From contig JAJZKF010000034.1 in the NCBI GenBank assembly GCA_021804305.1, positions 1 to 6,269 on the forward strand: a DNA stretch of 6,269 nucleotides, written 5' to 3'. Shown in pieces: positions 1 through 6,192 of the stretch (the stretch's first letter is position 1; each line of letters starts with the position of its first letter). The DNA comes from Microcaldota archaeon. Lineage in GTDB: Archaea; Micrarchaeota; Micrarchaeia; Micrarchaeales; CABMGC01. The notes below the pieces were generated by a model. It had not been told where the DNA came from. It saw only the letters and a program-made list of their open reading frames with translations, and searched no databases. The translations under genes were made by a program, and so were the position numbers.

Positions 1-1241
1 TGGGCTCCTTATCAGACTCACTACCTTATCCAGCTCTATGGGCGTGTATCGAATAAGTTCCGCACTGACATTTACACGCTTTTTTCCAAAATTAATGAAT
101 GGCGTATCAACAAGATTGCCGTTGTGGGTGTGGCCACAAATAGTCCATGTGTTGCTATTGGATAACTGTTGCATGCACTTTTTCAGTTCGCTTTTTTATC
201 CCCGGGCCAATCCTCCTCTGCCCCTTTTGGGTTATGGATCAGAAGGAACCTAATCCCTTTATACTCTATTTCTTTCCAATACTCGCCGAACCCCAGTGGA
301 TCGTGATTTCCGTTTATGAATATCTTCTTACCGTTCAGCTTAGCTGCCACGCTCTCTGTAAGCCAGGGTTTTGCCCGCTTAGGCGGATCCCTCTCTCGGC
401 CCAGTGCTAGGTCACCTAGGAAGTACACGGTGTCTGAAGGGGACACTGTGTTATTCCAGTTAGAAACTAGTATCTCATTCATTTCCTTGATGTCTGAAAA
501 CGGTCTGCCCGTAAAGTCTATTATCGGCTCGTGATAGAAGTGTGTATCAGACATGAACCATGCGGTGGGCATGCGCCTGTGTGCCGGCTTTTTTATCTCC
601 ATGCGCTCCATTTCCCTGTATTTGGCAAAACTCAGTCTCTTGTAGTAATCGGAAAGTGCCTCCCTCCTGCTCAGCACCTTATCAAGCAGCATGTCGTATT
701 CGTATGCTATCTTGCCCTTCATTATTATCGGAATCCTTATGACCTCGCTCTCTATGATAGAATGGTTTACCGGACTTACGTCCTCTACCCTCCCATCTAT
801 AAAGTCCCCGACTCTCCTGGCTTCTAATGGGTCCATATGGAATGATATAGCCGCATGGAACCAGTATTCGTCCTCTCCGTTCGCGTTGAATTTCGCACCT
901 ACAGGATCTTCGTTTACATAGAGCTTTATTGCCCTGTACAGTTCGCGTCTGAATCTTTTGAGTTCTGGACTTGGCTCTATCTTGTAGGAAAATACATACC
1001 CGCCTTCTCCCTTCCTTACCTCATAGCCGTTGTAGCTGTAGCGCAACCTTCCGTACTTTACTGCCACTGCCCTTATTATCTCGCACAGGGTGCTGGGCGA
1101 CATGTTCTTGGGCGTGAAGTTGTATACAAGCGTGAGATGAGGCACCTTGTGTGTCTTCCTCAGGTGCAGGCCGCGTTTAAGCTGCCATGCCTTTCTCTTG
1201 AGGCGCATCTTCTCTATTATGGGTCTTATCTCTATTATCAT
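1..1241 (-). CDS. 2H phosphoesterase-like / calcineurin-like metallophosphoesterase fusion, interrupted by a -1 frameshift, 3' end outside window
   Basis: A two-domain phosphoesterase, probably acting on RNA ends or nucleotides in the cytoplasm. Numbering is from the ATG at 1241. The N-terminal part (about 25-150) resembles 2H/LigT-type phosphoesterases: the first motif is H35-L-T-L; the second (H129-A-A-I) lacks the usual Ser/Thr. The C-terminal part (about 226 on) is a phage-type calcineurin-like phosphoesterase with D232-T-H234, G276-D277, GNHD (311-314) and H336. The original frame stops at TGA 185-183, before the last metal motif. Shifting -1 at A6 (197-192) gives a continuous family-like end: CGHTHNGN (135-112), then PFINFG and VNVSAELI, open to base 1. 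The gene is thus one ORF broken by a single base, a recoded gene, or a recent pseudogene. Start: an AT-rich box A lies about 26 nt upstream of 1241, fitting a leaderless message; ATG 1208 is the alternative. A longer GTG start at 1373 would be antisense to the membrane helix of the plus-strand gene and is unlikely. Confidence 0.82.
183..198 (-). other. Frameshift site: A6 run followed by in-frame TGA
   Basis: On the minus strand the original frame reads GAT AAA AAA GCG AAC TGA. The -1 frame has a TAA at 198-196, so the switch must fall between that TAA and the TGA at 185-183, which isolates the A6 run (197-192). Re-reading one A gives GAT AAA AAA AGC GAA CTG and stays open to the window edge with the expected metallophosphoesterase C-terminus. 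A lysyl-tRNA on the second AAA can re-pair perfectly one base back. A 5-bp inverted repeat (AACTG 188-184 / CAGTT) starts 3 nt downstream, too weak and too close to be a convincing stimulator. A missing base in the assembly is equally possible. Confidence 0.75.
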
Positions 1242-1251
1242 CGGTGTCTTA

Positions 1252-1530
1252 ATGGAAGTGTTTATTAAAATACGTTGCGCAATGCTTAATGATATCTTGA
1301 AATCAGCAAACAGGATCAAAGTGGCAGCGGTAATAGTGCTATTCATTGTGCTCGTTGCGCTTTCCCTAATCACCGCTACAAGCTATCACAATGCTCCTGA
1401 AAGCGGAGTCATAGCACTCGTCGCCACCATAAGCGCCTTGTTCGGCATTATTTTCGCGCTTGCCAGGAAACCGCTGATAGCCAGCATCATCTTCCTTTTA
1501 GGATTCATACTGATAGTACTTGCAGTTTAG
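1252..1530 (+). CDS. Small membrane protein with three predicted transmembrane helices
   Basis: A 92-residue hydrophobic protein of unknown function; I do not recognise a family. After a short basic N-terminus (K6, R8, K17, R21, K23) there are helices at about 24-42, 51-71 and 74-92. A short polar loop (TSYHNAPES) separates the first two and a tight ARKP turn the last two. The C-terminus ends inside the last helix. Start: ATG 1252 has GGTG at 1243-1246 with a 5-nt spacer; ATG 1282 would give an 82-residue protein with all helices intact but has no evident ribosome-binding site. The next gene follows without a gap, so the two are probably cotranscribed, which suggests a partnership with the membrane-anchored zinc-finger protein. 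Confidence 0.7.
   Translation: MEVFIKIRCAMLNDILKSANRIKVAAVIVLFIVLVALSLITATSYHNAPESGVIALVATISALFGIIFALARKPLIASIIFLLGFILIVLAV
1261..1272 (-). promoter_or_regulatory. Candidate archaeal box A (TATA) for the phosphoesterase gene
   Basis: On the minus strand this reads TATTTTAATAAA, the most AT-rich stretch between the two divergent genes. Its centre is about 26 nt upstream of the ATG at 1241, the normal spacing for a leaderless archaeal transcript. It lies inside the first codons of the divergent plus-strand gene if that gene starts at 1252. On the plus strand it does not fit a leaderless start at 1282, being too close. Confidence 0.4.
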
Positions 1531-1533
1531 GTG
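1530..1533 (+). promoter_or_regulatory. Ribosome-binding site GGTG deciding start at 1543
   Basis: GGTG overlaps the stop codon of the preceding gene (TAG 1528-1530) and lies 9 nt before ATG 1543. The in-frame GTG at 1531 is part of this motif and has no Shine-Dalgarno sequence of its own, so ATG 1543 is preferred. Confidence 0.4.
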
Positions 1534-1542
1534 TCAGCTTAC

Positions 1543-2871
1543 ATGAAACGAAGACGCTCCGGGAAGCTTAGGCGCAGAAGCCATCGCAGCTACAGCAGAA
1601 GCAGGGAGGAACTCAATGCATCGAGGGAAAAGCTCGGATTCGCGCACCAGGAATCCCGGATGAATCAGGCGCATAACCAGGTATGTGGAAGAAACGCGTG
1701 CCAGAATACTGCAGCTGTTACGTGCGAATTCTGCAAGAGGCAATTCTGCAGGGAACACTCTACCCAGATCCTCGTAGAGTCACACGCAGAGGTTACTAAT
1801 CTCACTAACAAAGACTACAGGGATGATCCTGAATTATACAACAAGCGCATAAACGACTGGAATAGGCGGGATGGACATCCATGCTCGTCTTACACGGGTT
1901 GGTGGCTGGCAGAGCATTCAAAAAAGATGGAGGCAGGGCCAAGTTACAAAAGCACATATAGTAGGTCGTCTCCAACTTATTCCGCCGGATATACTTCTAA
2001 TACAGGGCATGTAGATTATGCGGAAGCCCCGAGACCTCAGGCAAGACCAGATATCCGAGACCCCAGGCAGGAAGGACATCCTAGCCTAATAAAGACCTCG
2101 ACAATCCTGGTGGCCATAGCTGTTGTTATATTCATATTCTTCGTTGTTTTCTACGAACCGTCCCAAGCTACAGGCACAGGCACGACAAACTCTCCCTACA
2201 ACGCGAATCGGGGTTGGCAGGGGGCAGGCTATTACTCGCTCAATGGGAAGGATTTCTATGCTGGAAGCATAAGCCAGTTGAACAACACGCTCAGCACATC
2301 CACGACTTTGCCACCGCAGTTCCTTAATGGCACATCAATAGCGATAAACACTACTGCTAATTTAACTAATACTACAACAGCCACAACAAGTACAAGCACC
2401 ACTGTACAGCCTACATTAAGTGGCCAGGGTGTTCTTTATTCCTGTGTTTCGAATGTTAACAGCGACCTTGCCATAGCGCAAGACAGGCTTCCGTCCGGTA
2501 CATCTATAAGCATAGTTAACCAAACAGTCTTCTATTACAATATAACCAACGCACGTTCCATAAGCAATGTCAATAGCTGGATACACTTATGGAACAGCGG
2601 ATATTCATTTGCCGGTGATATCGGTTGCGGAGGCGATCCAGAATTCTACGCGTGTGAAGATGCAGCATCTATTTCTGGTGAACTCAACGTCAGTACTGGA
2701 AATATATCCTCAGGAAGCGTGATAGGTGCGGGAGTGGCTGTCAGGTTCGATTTTCCACCACAGGCTCAGTCTAATGGCTTTACAGAGGTATCTCCTATAC
2801 TCTGCAACGCTGAGGGTCAAGTCATGGCTTACTCGGACAACTACCTCAGGACCAAAAACTTCTACTCCTAA
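1543..2871 (+). CDS. Membrane-anchored protein with AN1-like zinc finger and N-glycosylation-rich outer domain
   Basis: A 442-residue single-pass protein of unknown function; numbering is from ATG 1543 (GTG 1531 would add four residues). The N-terminus is very basic (KRRRSGKLRRRSHR). An AN1-like zinc finger follows: C48, C53, C61, C64, C69 and H72, with H81 and C114 as possible further ligands; the C-x4-C opening departs from classical C-x2-C. A polar Ser/Tyr/Pro linker leads to one membrane helix (about 184-204). The outer part starts with a Thr/Ser/Asn-rich stalk (about 205-295) and continues as a domain with four cysteines (C301, C362, C371, C421) that could form disulphides. Nine N-X-S/T sequons lie past the helix (N247, N262, N269, N273, N276, N326, N333, N382, N387), consistent with archaeal surface glycosylation. 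Positive charge before the helix supports N-in/C-out. The layout suggests a surface receptor, adhesin or anchor with an inner protein-binding module. Its stop is 2 bp from the stop of the convergent ATPase gene. Confidence 0.8.
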   Translation: MKRRRSGKLRRRSHRSYSRSREELNASREKLGFAHQESRMNQAHNQVCGRNACQNTAAVTCEFCKRQFCREHSTQILVESHAEVTNLTNKDYRDDPELYNKRINDWNRRDGHPCSSYTGWWLAEHSKKMEAGPSYKSTYSRSSPTYSAGYTSNTGHVDYAEAPRPQARPDIRDPRQEGHPSLIKTSTILVAIAVVIFIFFVVFYEPSQATGTGTTNSPYNANRGWQGAGYYSLNGKDFYAGSISQLNNTLSTSTTLPPQFLNGTSIAINTTANLTNTTTATTSTSTTVQPTLSGQGVLYSCVSNVNSDLAIAQDRLPSGTSISIVNQTVFYYNITNARSISNVNSWIHLWNSGYSFAGDIGCGGDPEFYACEDAASISGELNVSTGNISSGSVIGAGVAVRFDFPPQAQSNGFTEVSPILCNAEGQVMAYSDNYLRTKNFYS

Positions 2872-2873
2872 AG

Positions 2874-4958
2874 TCATGCATTCAATGACACGTAATTGTT
2901 TCCAACCTCTGCTCTGACTGCATCGGAGACTTTTTCGCTTGGTGTCACGAATATGGGTTTAGTATTGAATTCTCTTGCCCTATTTATTGCCTTTTCTAGT
3001 TCTTCTTTTATCGCATTTGTCTGGCACTCATATGCTATAATTCTCTCGAAGTCCCAGACCGCCTTTCCCCTTGCCCTTATTTCTCCAATATCGAAACTGT
3101 CCTTGTCTGATGTAGTAAATGCGAAGTTCCCGTTATCCTGCACCATCCTTATAGTCTTCCTCATCAGCTCCTTGTGCTCCTCGCTCCCTGCGTATATCCC
3201 TTGCCGGGCTATTATTCTTTCCGAATTTATCACATCGAGTCCTTTCTCTGTCAGCTTCGCATCCTGACTTACGTATCCTGCGCCTGCGGCTCTTGCAAGG
3301 ATAGACGGCTTGCTCTTCCCTCCGTAGAGCGTTGATAAGCTTGTCAGCCAGCCCTTCTCCCTGAGCATCGCGTAAGCATCGGTAAGGCTCTTAGTCCTGT
3401 CTATGCATATCATGAACCTATACACTGCAACTGAAGGTATGTCGGTGCCTTCGAATATGCCTGACTTCCCTGTTTCCCTGACCCCGGAAGCCTTCCTGTC
3501 GTTCTGCTCTATCGGCATCTCAGGCTCAAGTATGGTCTCGGGCACGTATGCCCGGGATCCTGCGGTAATTGTGCGGACTTCCCCATCTGTGAGGGGTGCG
3601 ACCTTGACATAGTCACTCCACCATCTGCCACTTTGCGTCATTCCTCTGTCAAAGAGCAACATCTCTCCCTGTCCTGCGGATCTGAGGTATGCAGAGTCGT
3701 ATTCCCCAAGGTTCAGGACATTCTGCCCGAAGTACCTATACTCCCGCTGCTGGTGGAGCATGACAAGGGAGCAGGAGTTGATGAAGACCTTGGGCACGTC
3801 CTCTATCTGCTGCGTGGAGATAATGAGGCCGAATCCATACTTCCTTCCCAGCCTTACGACCTTCTCAAGGGATGACTCCCTATGCGCATCGAAATCGCGT
3901 TCCCTCCTGAAGAACTGCCAGGCCTCGTCCATTACAACCATTAACCTGAGCTGTTTGTTGAGCTCAGGCCTCTTGTCAAAGAGTTCTGCAAGCCGCTGCA
4001 TTAGTGCATATACTACCAAAGACTTCTCCGATTCGTTAAGCCCTGCAAGGCTGATCAGGTTGTTTCTGGAGAAGATGCCGTTCCAGAACTCCTCAGGCTC
4101 ATAGCCAATTACCCTCTGGATGGCCCTGAGCCTCTGGTTAAGGACGTTGGCCTTTCCTGCGTCTCTGGAGCAGAGCGAACTCCAGAGGTCGAAGAGTGAG
4201 GGTTCCTTCCCTTCCATGTAGAAGCGGAGAAGGGCGCTCTTCACCTTCGTGGCCTGGAGGGCTGTCAGGCGTGCAGATACCGTGAGACTCTCCACGGCCA
4301 GGCTCGCCCGCGACTCCTTTGAGAGGCCGTTCAGCATAAAGAGGTTCACCTTGAAGTTGAGGGGAACTTTCCATACGGTTGCCCCGACGTCCTTTGCCCA
4401 CTCCTCATTTTCGCCGTTCCAGTCGATCATCAGGAAGTTGAGGCCGTTTACAAGTGACGTGCGTGCCACAAAAGAGAGCATAGTTACTGTCTTGCCTGAG
4501 GATGTGCTTCCGTTTATCAGTACGTGATGGTTGGGCTGATGAAGGTAGTCGATGTAGTATGCCTGTTCTGCTCCCACCTCAACGGCTGCCGTATGACCGT
4601 CCCCCGTGGTGGATTCGGTGGCATGGGGGTAGGCCTTGCCTATAAGGATACTTCCCTTGGGTCTCGGTACTATGCCCAGAATACCCTTTACCTTTGCCCA
4701 GAACCTCCAGTACAGGAACGCAATAGTGCATAGAAATGCTGCCAGGAAGAGCCACACACTTCCAAAGATATAGTAAAAGACGATACCTTCAATCACAAAC
4801 AGTACAAACGCGGCGGCGGCCAGCTTCAGCAGGTGCCAGAACACCCTGACAGTCTTCCAAATGCGCCCGAGAAGGCCCTCAGCGCCGCTTATCGCGTTCC
4901 TCAGCTTCACAACTGCATCATCCACGGACGGTTGACTTATTCGAATGGCATTATTCAT
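2874..4958 (-). CDS. Membrane-anchored HerA/TraG-like ATPase (DUF87-like) with winged-helix and nuclease-like C-terminal regions
   Basis: A 694-residue P-loop ATPase of the HerA/FtsK/VirB4 superfamily, probably a DNA-pumping motor at the cytoplasmic membrane. Two adjacent transmembrane helices (about 46-65 and 67-86) form an N-terminal hairpin, as in VirD4-type coupling proteins. The ATPase core has Walker A GSTSSGKT (150-157), a HerA-like strand LMIDWNGE (176-183), Walker B VVMDEAW (341-347) and the glutamine-bearing strand IISTQQ (379-384). The region 505-590 looks like a winged helix. The tail (about 592-694) has the helix-strand-strand-helix order of a PD-(D/E)XK nuclease, with D620/D623, E626 and E644-C-Q646, where Gln replaces the usual Lys, so it may bind DNA without cutting. 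Start: SD-like GAGGT at 4969-4965, overlapping the upstream TAG, is 6 nt from the ATG. It is the last gene of a four-gene operon. Known relatives act in conjugation, DNA end resection and HerA-nuclease defence; which applies here is not decided. Confidence 0.85.
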   Translation of the reverse strand: MNNAIRISQPSVDDAVVKLRNAISGAEGLLGRIWKTVRVFWHLLKLAAAAFVLFVIEGIVFYYIFGSVWLFLAAFLCTIAFLYWRFWAKVKGILGIVPRPKGSILIGKAYPHATESTTGDGHTAAVEVGAEQAYYIDYLHQPNHHVLINGSTSSGKTVTMLSFVARTSLVNGLNFLMIDWNGENEEWAKDVGATVWKVPLNFKVNLFMLNGLSKESRASLAVESLTVSARLTALQATKVKSALLRFYMEGKEPSLFDLWSSLCSRDAGKANVLNQRLRAIQRVIGYEPEEFWNGIFSRNNLISLAGLNESEKSLVVYALMQRLAELFDKRPELNKQLRLMVVMDEAWQFFRRERDFDAHRESSLEKVVRLGRKYGFGLIISTQQIEDVPKVFINSCSLVMLHQQREYRYFGQNVLNLGEYDSAYLRSAGQGEMLLFDRGMTQSGRWWSDYVKVAPLTDGEVRTITAGSRAYVPETILEPEMPIEQNDRKASGVRETGKSGIFEGTDIPSVAVYRFMICIDRTKSLTDAYAMLREKGWLTSLSTLYGGKSKPSILARAAGAGYVSQDAKLTEKGLDVINSERIIARQGIYAGSEEHKELMRKTIRMVQDNGNFAFTTSDKDSFDIGEIRARGKAVWDFERIIAYECQTNAIKEELEKAINRAREFNTKPIFVTPSEKVSDAVRAEVGNNYVSLNA

Positions 4959-4968
4959 GGTAAAACCT

Positions 4969-5169
4969 CTAATTTGGAACTGCAGGAGGGGCAGGCTCGC
5001 CCTGCCCCTGTTCCCGCCTCTCTTCCTCCTCTATCAGCTTCTTCAGCTTCAGCACGTACGCCTTGACAAGCCTGTCCTGGATCGAATCTACGTTCTCCAA
5101 GGCCCATTCAAGCGCGTCAAGGCGCTCTCCGATCACTTTCTCGCGGTCCTGAGGTTGAGCATCTTGCAT
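4969..5169 (-). CDS. Small coiled-coil protein with Pro-rich tail
   Basis: A 66-residue charged protein; no family recognised. Residues 8-54 look like one long helix or coiled coil, rich in Glu, Lys, Arg and Leu, followed by a Gly/Pro/Ala tail (GEPAPPAVPN). There are no cysteines and no membrane segment. It begins inside the end of the DUF6166-like gene (37-bp overlap, different frame) and its stop is 10 nt before the ATPase ATG. The only ATG is at 5169, with a strong GGTGGAG upstream. Position and size suggest an adaptor or oligomerising partner for the ATPase encoded next to it. Confidence 0.65.
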   Translation of the reverse strand: MQDAQPQDREKVIGERLDALEWALENVDSIQDRLVKAYVLKLKKLIEEEERREQGQGEPAPPAVPN

Positions 5170-5480
5170 ATCTCTCCACCCGTGACCATGAACTCCGTGT
5201 CCTCAGGGACCTTCGAGACGTACCTCTCCATGAACTCCTGAGATCTTTCCAAGGCAACTGCCTCTCCAAAGAGCTCGTAGAGTATCGAGTATGCCGTGCA
5301 TGTAGGCCCGGTACCAATGTAGCCCCACGTGAAGGTGTCATTGTCCCTCAGGTATTCGTTGACCAGGTACCAATTCCTGAGTCTCTTCATAGAGATGCTG
5401 CCATTCTTACCCTTCCTCTGCACAACCATGCCCTTGTTCCACTTAGTTCCCACTATCAAAGCGTCTCCAACGTTACTCAT
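5133..5480 (-). CDS. DUF6166-like protein
   Basis: A 115-residue soluble protein that resembles DUF6166, a small family of unknown function often found on phages and mobile elements; the match is from memory of the family pattern. The diagnostic part is F50-x-WGYxGxGP (50-59), followed by an alpha-helical stretch with A-x-x-IL and a phenylalanine-containing helix (S80-x-x-F), then VSKVPED and a C-terminal E-I (102-103). The N-terminal half (about 6-45) is basic and strand-rich. The ATG follows the stop of the RHH gene with no gap (TGA ATG), and GGTGG at 5489-5485 inside that gene serves as ribosome-binding site. The 3' end overlaps the coiled-coil gene by 37 bp. No catalytic motif is obvious. 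Confidence 0.72.
   Translation of the reverse strand: MSNVGDALIVGTKWNKGMVVQRKGKNGSISMKRLRNWYLVNEYLRDNDTFTWGYIGTGPTCTAYSILYELFGEAVALERSQEFMERYVSKVPEDTEFMVTGGEICKMLNLRTARK
5174..5180 (-). promoter_or_regulatory. Ribosome-binding site inside the upstream gene
   Basis: GGTGGAG lies 4 nt before the ATG at 5169, inside the coding sequence of the DUF6166-like gene. It supports the overlapping start of the coiled-coil gene and implies independent or coupled initiation. Confidence 0.5.
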
Positions 5481-5639
5481 TCAACCACCCAAAGGCTTCT
5501 GCCTCTCGGAGTCCATTTGCCTCTTCAGGACGTACCTGATGAAGCTCCCCATCTTGTATCCGTCCTTTACCTTTGCGTCGAGCCACGAGCGCAGCTCTGC
5601 GTCCATGTATATTATGACCTGTTTCCCAAATTTTTCCAT
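5481..5639 (-). CDS. Ribbon-helix-helix (CopG/Arc-type) DNA-binding protein
   Basis: A 52-residue protein with the size and pattern of a dimeric ribbon-helix-helix repressor: a beta strand KQVIIYMD (6-13), a first helix from about 14 (ELRSWLDAKV), a turn with G26-Y-K-M-G30, and a second helix from about 31 (SFIRYVLKRQM). It is first in the operon and is the likely autoregulator of the DUF6166/coiled-coil/ATPase genes; relaxosome accessory and partition proteins share this fold. Start at ATG 5639: a longer reading frame begins with TTG at 5702 and adds a Cys/Leu-rich stretch unlike the family. A GTGTGG stretch just before the ATG is a weak ribosome-binding site. Confidence 0.75.
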   Translation of the reverse strand: MEKFGKQVIIYMDAELRSWLDAKVKDGYKMGSFIRYVLKRQMDSERQKPLGG

Positions 5640-5852
5640 GACCACACAACGGAGGAAGAGAAGCAGAACGCACGTGGCACAGCCTTCTGCCTGCAAATGC
5701 AATCAAATGATGATGAAAGATGATAAACCTAATGAACTGGAGCCAAACGTGTCTGCAACCTTACCCTCCATATATTATATGCCGATGGTCACCTAATGAC
5801 TGTATATGCGTTAAGACTGCTGATGTTATTGTCAGATATCCAACCATACTTA
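5640..5852. other. Intergenic region between the toxin gene and the RHH operon
   Basis: This 213-bp stretch is the only sizeable non-coding region. It is AT-rich around 5771-5808 and must hold the promoter of the minus-strand operon. I see no tRNA, convincing terminator hairpin or tandem repeat array. A separated inverted pair, GCAGAA (5663-5668) / TTCTGC (5685-5690), could be a regulator site but is weak. Confidence 0.5.
5771..5780 (-). promoter_or_regulatory. Candidate box A (TATA) for the RHH-HerA operon
   Basis: The minus strand reads ATATAATATA here, a good archaeal box A core. A transcript would start near 5750 and carry a leader of about 110 nt before the RHH ATG. A second AT-rich core, GTATAT, is at 5801-5806. 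Confidence 0.3.
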
Positions 5853-6185
5853 CTATAATGCCAGCATGTCCTTAAGTATGGTCTTTATCTTACCTACCTG
5901 CTGATCATCCAAAGTTCCTATTTCATTCCCTATTATCCTTGCATTAGCTATTGCCCTCAGCTGGAACACCAACGCCACGCTGTCCGTCGTCAGGCTCGTC
6001 GTGGCAGTCCTGTTTATCAGGCTCGTATAAGGCAGGCTAAGACGATCGAGGTTGCTGGTCAGTGGAATTGTCAGGCACATGTTAATATCGTGAAAGAGCC
6101 TGAATACTATCGCAGGCCTGGAGTAACTCTGCTCGTGCCCGGTGCCCTTACCGAAGTCAACGTTGTATATACTGTATTCTTTCAC
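5853..6185 (-). CDS. MazF/PemK-family mRNA endoribonuclease toxin
   Basis: A 110-residue protein with the full length and motif order of MazF/PemK toxins, which cut mRNA at short sequences and stop growth when their antitoxin is lost. Motifs: VDFGKGTGHEQ (9-19); R23-P-AIV, the position of the conserved catalytic arginine; PLTS (41-44), whose T43 matches the catalytic Thr/Ser; D68-S-VAL; Q75-L-R77 and R83 (xxARI); and the usual C-terminal helix ending in KDML. The N-terminal G-D-I of most members is not present; the first strand reads KEYSIYNVDFG. It starts with GTG; upstream in frame there is no other start before a TAG, and GTGA sits a few bases before it. The gene begins 7 nt after the stop of the partial upstream gene, the typical antitoxin-toxin spacing. 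Confidence 0.85.
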   Translation of the reverse strand: MKEYSIYNVDFGKGTGHEQSYSRPAIVFRLFHDINMCLTIPLTSNLDRLSLPYTSLINRTATTSLTTDSVALVFQLRAIANARIIGNEIGTLDDQQVGKIKTILKDMLAL

Positions 6186-6192
6186 AATCTCA

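Noticed and set aside
168..188. Stem-loop AACTG / CAGTT as a frameshift stimulator
   Set aside because: Five base pairs with a long loop, starting only 3 nt after the A6 run; likely chance.
1242..1373. N-terminal extension of the phosphoesterase gene to a GTG at 1373
   Set aside because: The added 44 residues are antisense to the first membrane helix of the plus-strand gene, do not look like a phosphoesterase N-terminus, and use a GTG start upstream of the likely box A.
2873..2889. Inverted repeat GTCAT / ATGAC at the junction of the convergent genes as a terminator
   Set aside because: Only a 5-bp stem, no T run on either strand, and it overlaps the last codons of the ATPase gene.
4138..4401. 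87-residue minus-strand frame inside the ATPase gene
   Set aside because: Out-of-frame with a strongly supported ATPase; Gly/Arg/Pro-rich composition typical of a shadow frame.
5640..5702. Longer RHH protein starting at 5702
   Set aside because: The start is TTG, the added residues are Cys/Leu-rich and unlike the family, and ATG 5639 gives the normal RHH size.
5329..5796. 155-residue plus-strand reading frame
   Set aside because: It runs antisense to the DUF6166-like and RHH genes, both of which have recognisable family patterns; its composition is that of a reverse-strand shadow.
5707..5796. 29-residue plus-strand ORF beginning with three Met codons
   Set aside because: No ribosome-binding site or family pattern, and it lies in the promoter region of the minus-strand operon.
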